The notes under the pieces: generated by a model
Database searches by the model: none
Told to the model about the DNA's origin: nothing
Seen by the model: only the letters and a program-made list of their open reading frames with translations
Shown here: piece after piece, positions 61,936 to 64,000 of the stretch
Layout of the letters: the number at the start of each line of letters is the position of its first letter
How positions within the stretch are numbered: position 1 is the stretch's first letter
From: Montifringilla adamsi
Lineage: Eukaryota > Chordata > Aves > Passeriformes > Passeridae
Length of the DNA: 64,000 nt
Direction: 5' to 3'
Assembly (NCBI GenBank): GCA_017590115.1
Contig: JAGGNK010012448.1
Coordinates: 2,685,922-2,749,921, forward strand
Program-made: the position numbers and the translations under genes

Positions 61936-64000
61936 AAAATGGCAGCGCAGTGTCAGGACTCTGACAGGCTACACAGAGGGCATACCAGTTTCTGGGGCAG
62001 ACCTTCACAGTTATGCTCAGCATACTATTTTACAGGTATCTGGCTACACTTCTGTGTGATTTTATTCGGTAAAACTGATGCCCTGTGGAAAATCAAGAAA
62101 AGCAAAGTGGAACAAAAACATTCCTTTTAAGGAGGAAGTACCATTCCCAGAAGTAGACTGCAAAAATAATGTTCCCTGCAGCAAAGGGAGAGGCAGGTTA
62201 AAACTGATTGCATCTTTAAAAAGATATGACAATTTTCAGGGTTTTTTTGCTTCTTCTCAGAACAAAGGAGCATCAGATCTATGGTTGTTGGACACATGCT
62301 CAAGCTAATGACTAAACCACCCATATATATTCTTGTACCAGCTTGAGTCCAAAATTTAATGTATATCAAAATTTAAAGATCCTTATATAGAAGAAAATAT
62401 TTTACCTTAATTGCTTGACTGGCAATGTCCTATGACCTAGTGATGCTTCAGTTGTTAAAAAAGAAGATAGTCATAAAAAAGCCATCAAAAATGTAACAAA
62501 AAAATGGGACCTGTATACTATATATGGTGACTCAAAGTGAAAATGATAGCTCTTTTCTTGCTTAAGATAAAATATTTGGCTTATGCATACCATTCTCTTG
62601 TAGCTTATCTGTATGCAACCAAAGGACCATTGGATAGGTGAAACACTTAAACAGGCTGACTTTCATACAGCTCATAGTGGTTTAACAACTGCAAGAAATA
62701 TAGTTCTCTTCAGAGGAATAATCTTTTATCTACTGAGAGCTAAATAAATTTTTTTAAAACGTATAAATATTTCTTTTATCTTACCATGAAAAAGAGGTTT
62801 GCTGCGAACATTAACATACCTAGTCACCACACATTATTTATAACAGAGAAAGAATTTGAAATGCTTTTATGTAAACAATCTTAGATTTTCCTAAAAGGCT
62901 GTTTAAAACTCTTTAGTAACAGGGGACCTTGAAAAAACACTGTTTCTAGCAAATCTCCATGTTTTCCTTTAGTTTTTGCACAATATTTACCCTGATGACA
63001 CCATTTTTGTCTCAAATCCTTATATAAACAATGTCTGTAATAAAAGCAAATATATTTTTATCAGTCTCATATAACACAGGTCTTGAAATAAAAATGCAAA
63101 GATACTGGTATACACTAATGGAAGCATCTTATCAAATACTTTCAACCATCTCCACTCATATAAAGTGCCACATTTATCAAAACTTAAGGAATGGAAAATA
63201 CACAGGATTCCACATATTAAACAACCAGCCTTCCACAACTATTACCACCTGTTGTTATGACTGATGAGCAATGATGCACTCAAAAGAGAGAGACAGTTAC
63301 ACACTTCCTCTGTGCCCTGTATTTACATAACAATGTCTGGAGAAGGCTTTCAACTGCAATGCAGTCTTTTGTCAAAGTTCACCCATCCAGAATCTGAGCT
63401 CAGAAAAGGAGAAATGAGACTTCAGTTCTGATGATCTACTCATTACCAAGATATTTAGAGGCTCAGAGTAAGTTTATGATTTCGAAATTCCAGTCTGTCT
63501 GGGAAAATACTACAAACCCCCCTGCCATAACATGAAGTCCTCATAAAGGACTCTTATGTCCAAGAGCAACATCACCATGCTCAGCAAACACCAAATGGCA
63601 CTCATTAGGACATCCCTCAGCAGGTACCTCATTTTATAGATGATTCCAAATAATGAAACACAACATGCAAGCATCCTGGGTTTTGGAATATCTACAGGTG
63701 TGTCAGGTTTTCACACTAGACTGTGTTTTGATCTCAAATTTCCTGAAGCAGCGTGTTAAGAATTTGTTTCTGTCCTCTATGTAATCTTTCATGGAATAAA
63801 TATTAAGTAGGTTATATATGAATTCCTAACTAAAACATTCTAGTTACACCCCCACTTCTAATCCACAGAAAACAAAATGTCTCCCAGAGAAGCACGCTTA
63901 TCAACTATGTTTTAACAAGTGATAAAAGCTAAGCTAGAGCGGCATCATACAATAATTTCCATAGATATCAAGGAAGCACATTATAAAAATATTGGACTAG
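61936..64000. other. Unrecognised AT-rich DNA
   Basis: No gene, RNA or repeat family was recognised up to the end of the window. Confidence 0.55.

Noticed and set aside
1..64000. tRNA, rRNA or bacterial-type features (operons, ribosome binding sites, terminators)
   Set aside because: No cloverleaf or rRNA-like sequence was recognised and the window is vertebrate non-coding DNA. The number of frames above 60 codons (a little over one hundred) is about what base composition alone predicts by a rough estimate.

Overview
The window reads as nuclear DNA of a bird, probably a songbird. The main evidence is the repeat content. There are several copies of the CR1 LINE with its typical 3' end (short ATTCTATGAT-like repeats and no poly-A tail). 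There are also endogenous retrovirus LTRs whose ends (TGTGTTGGTTTTGCATGG..., TGTCCTGGGTTG...AAGACA, TGTGCTGGTT...CCACCACA) match, from memory, LTR families common in avian and passerine genomes. The DNA is AT-rich, and the only substantial reading frames with recognisable protein similarity are CR1 reverse-transcriptase fragments. No host protein-coding exon, tRNA, rRNA or other RNA gene could be supported. The window is best read as intergenic or deep-intronic sequence. Family names here rest on recognition, not on a database search.

Layout. 1-10,200 is unrecognised AT-rich DNA that opens with a very long interrupted A-tract (84-256) and holds an (AT)n(AG)n microsatellite and a 12-N assembly gap at 10,058. 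A solo-like LTR on the minus strand lies at 10,245-10,840. A GGAA microsatellite with an inner 13-bp minisatellite is at 12,367-12,555. From about 14.6 to 21.2 kb the DNA is repeat-dense: an old minus-strand CR1, a second minus-strand LTR (16,644-17,749) and the longest plus-strand CR1 (about 19,490-21,190), which carries reverse-transcriptase motifs. About 21.8-41.3 kb is strikingly poor in recognisable transposons.

From 41.3 kb the repeats return. A truncated plus-strand LTR is fused to an internal CR1 fragment (41,272-42,503). A young-looking CR1 at 43,339-43,820 has a near-identical inverted partner at 54,957-55,440. Another CR1 lies at about 47,410-47,742. A clean solo LTR with a 5-bp target duplication is at 53,307-53,961. 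A composite of CR1 and LTR pieces, all on the minus strand, fills 54,957-57,775. A short CR1 3' end at 61,837-61,935 is the last recognised element.

Because there are no host genes, there is no pathway or operon to reconstruct. The history visible here is insertion of CR1 and ERV elements, recombination of proviruses to single LTRs, and later deletion and nesting. I found no undescribed coding system. The observations most worth following are the repeat-poor 19-kb block, the 11-kb inverted CR1 pair, the composite repeats, the GGAA array and a few compact inverted repeats and unexplained GC-rich patches.
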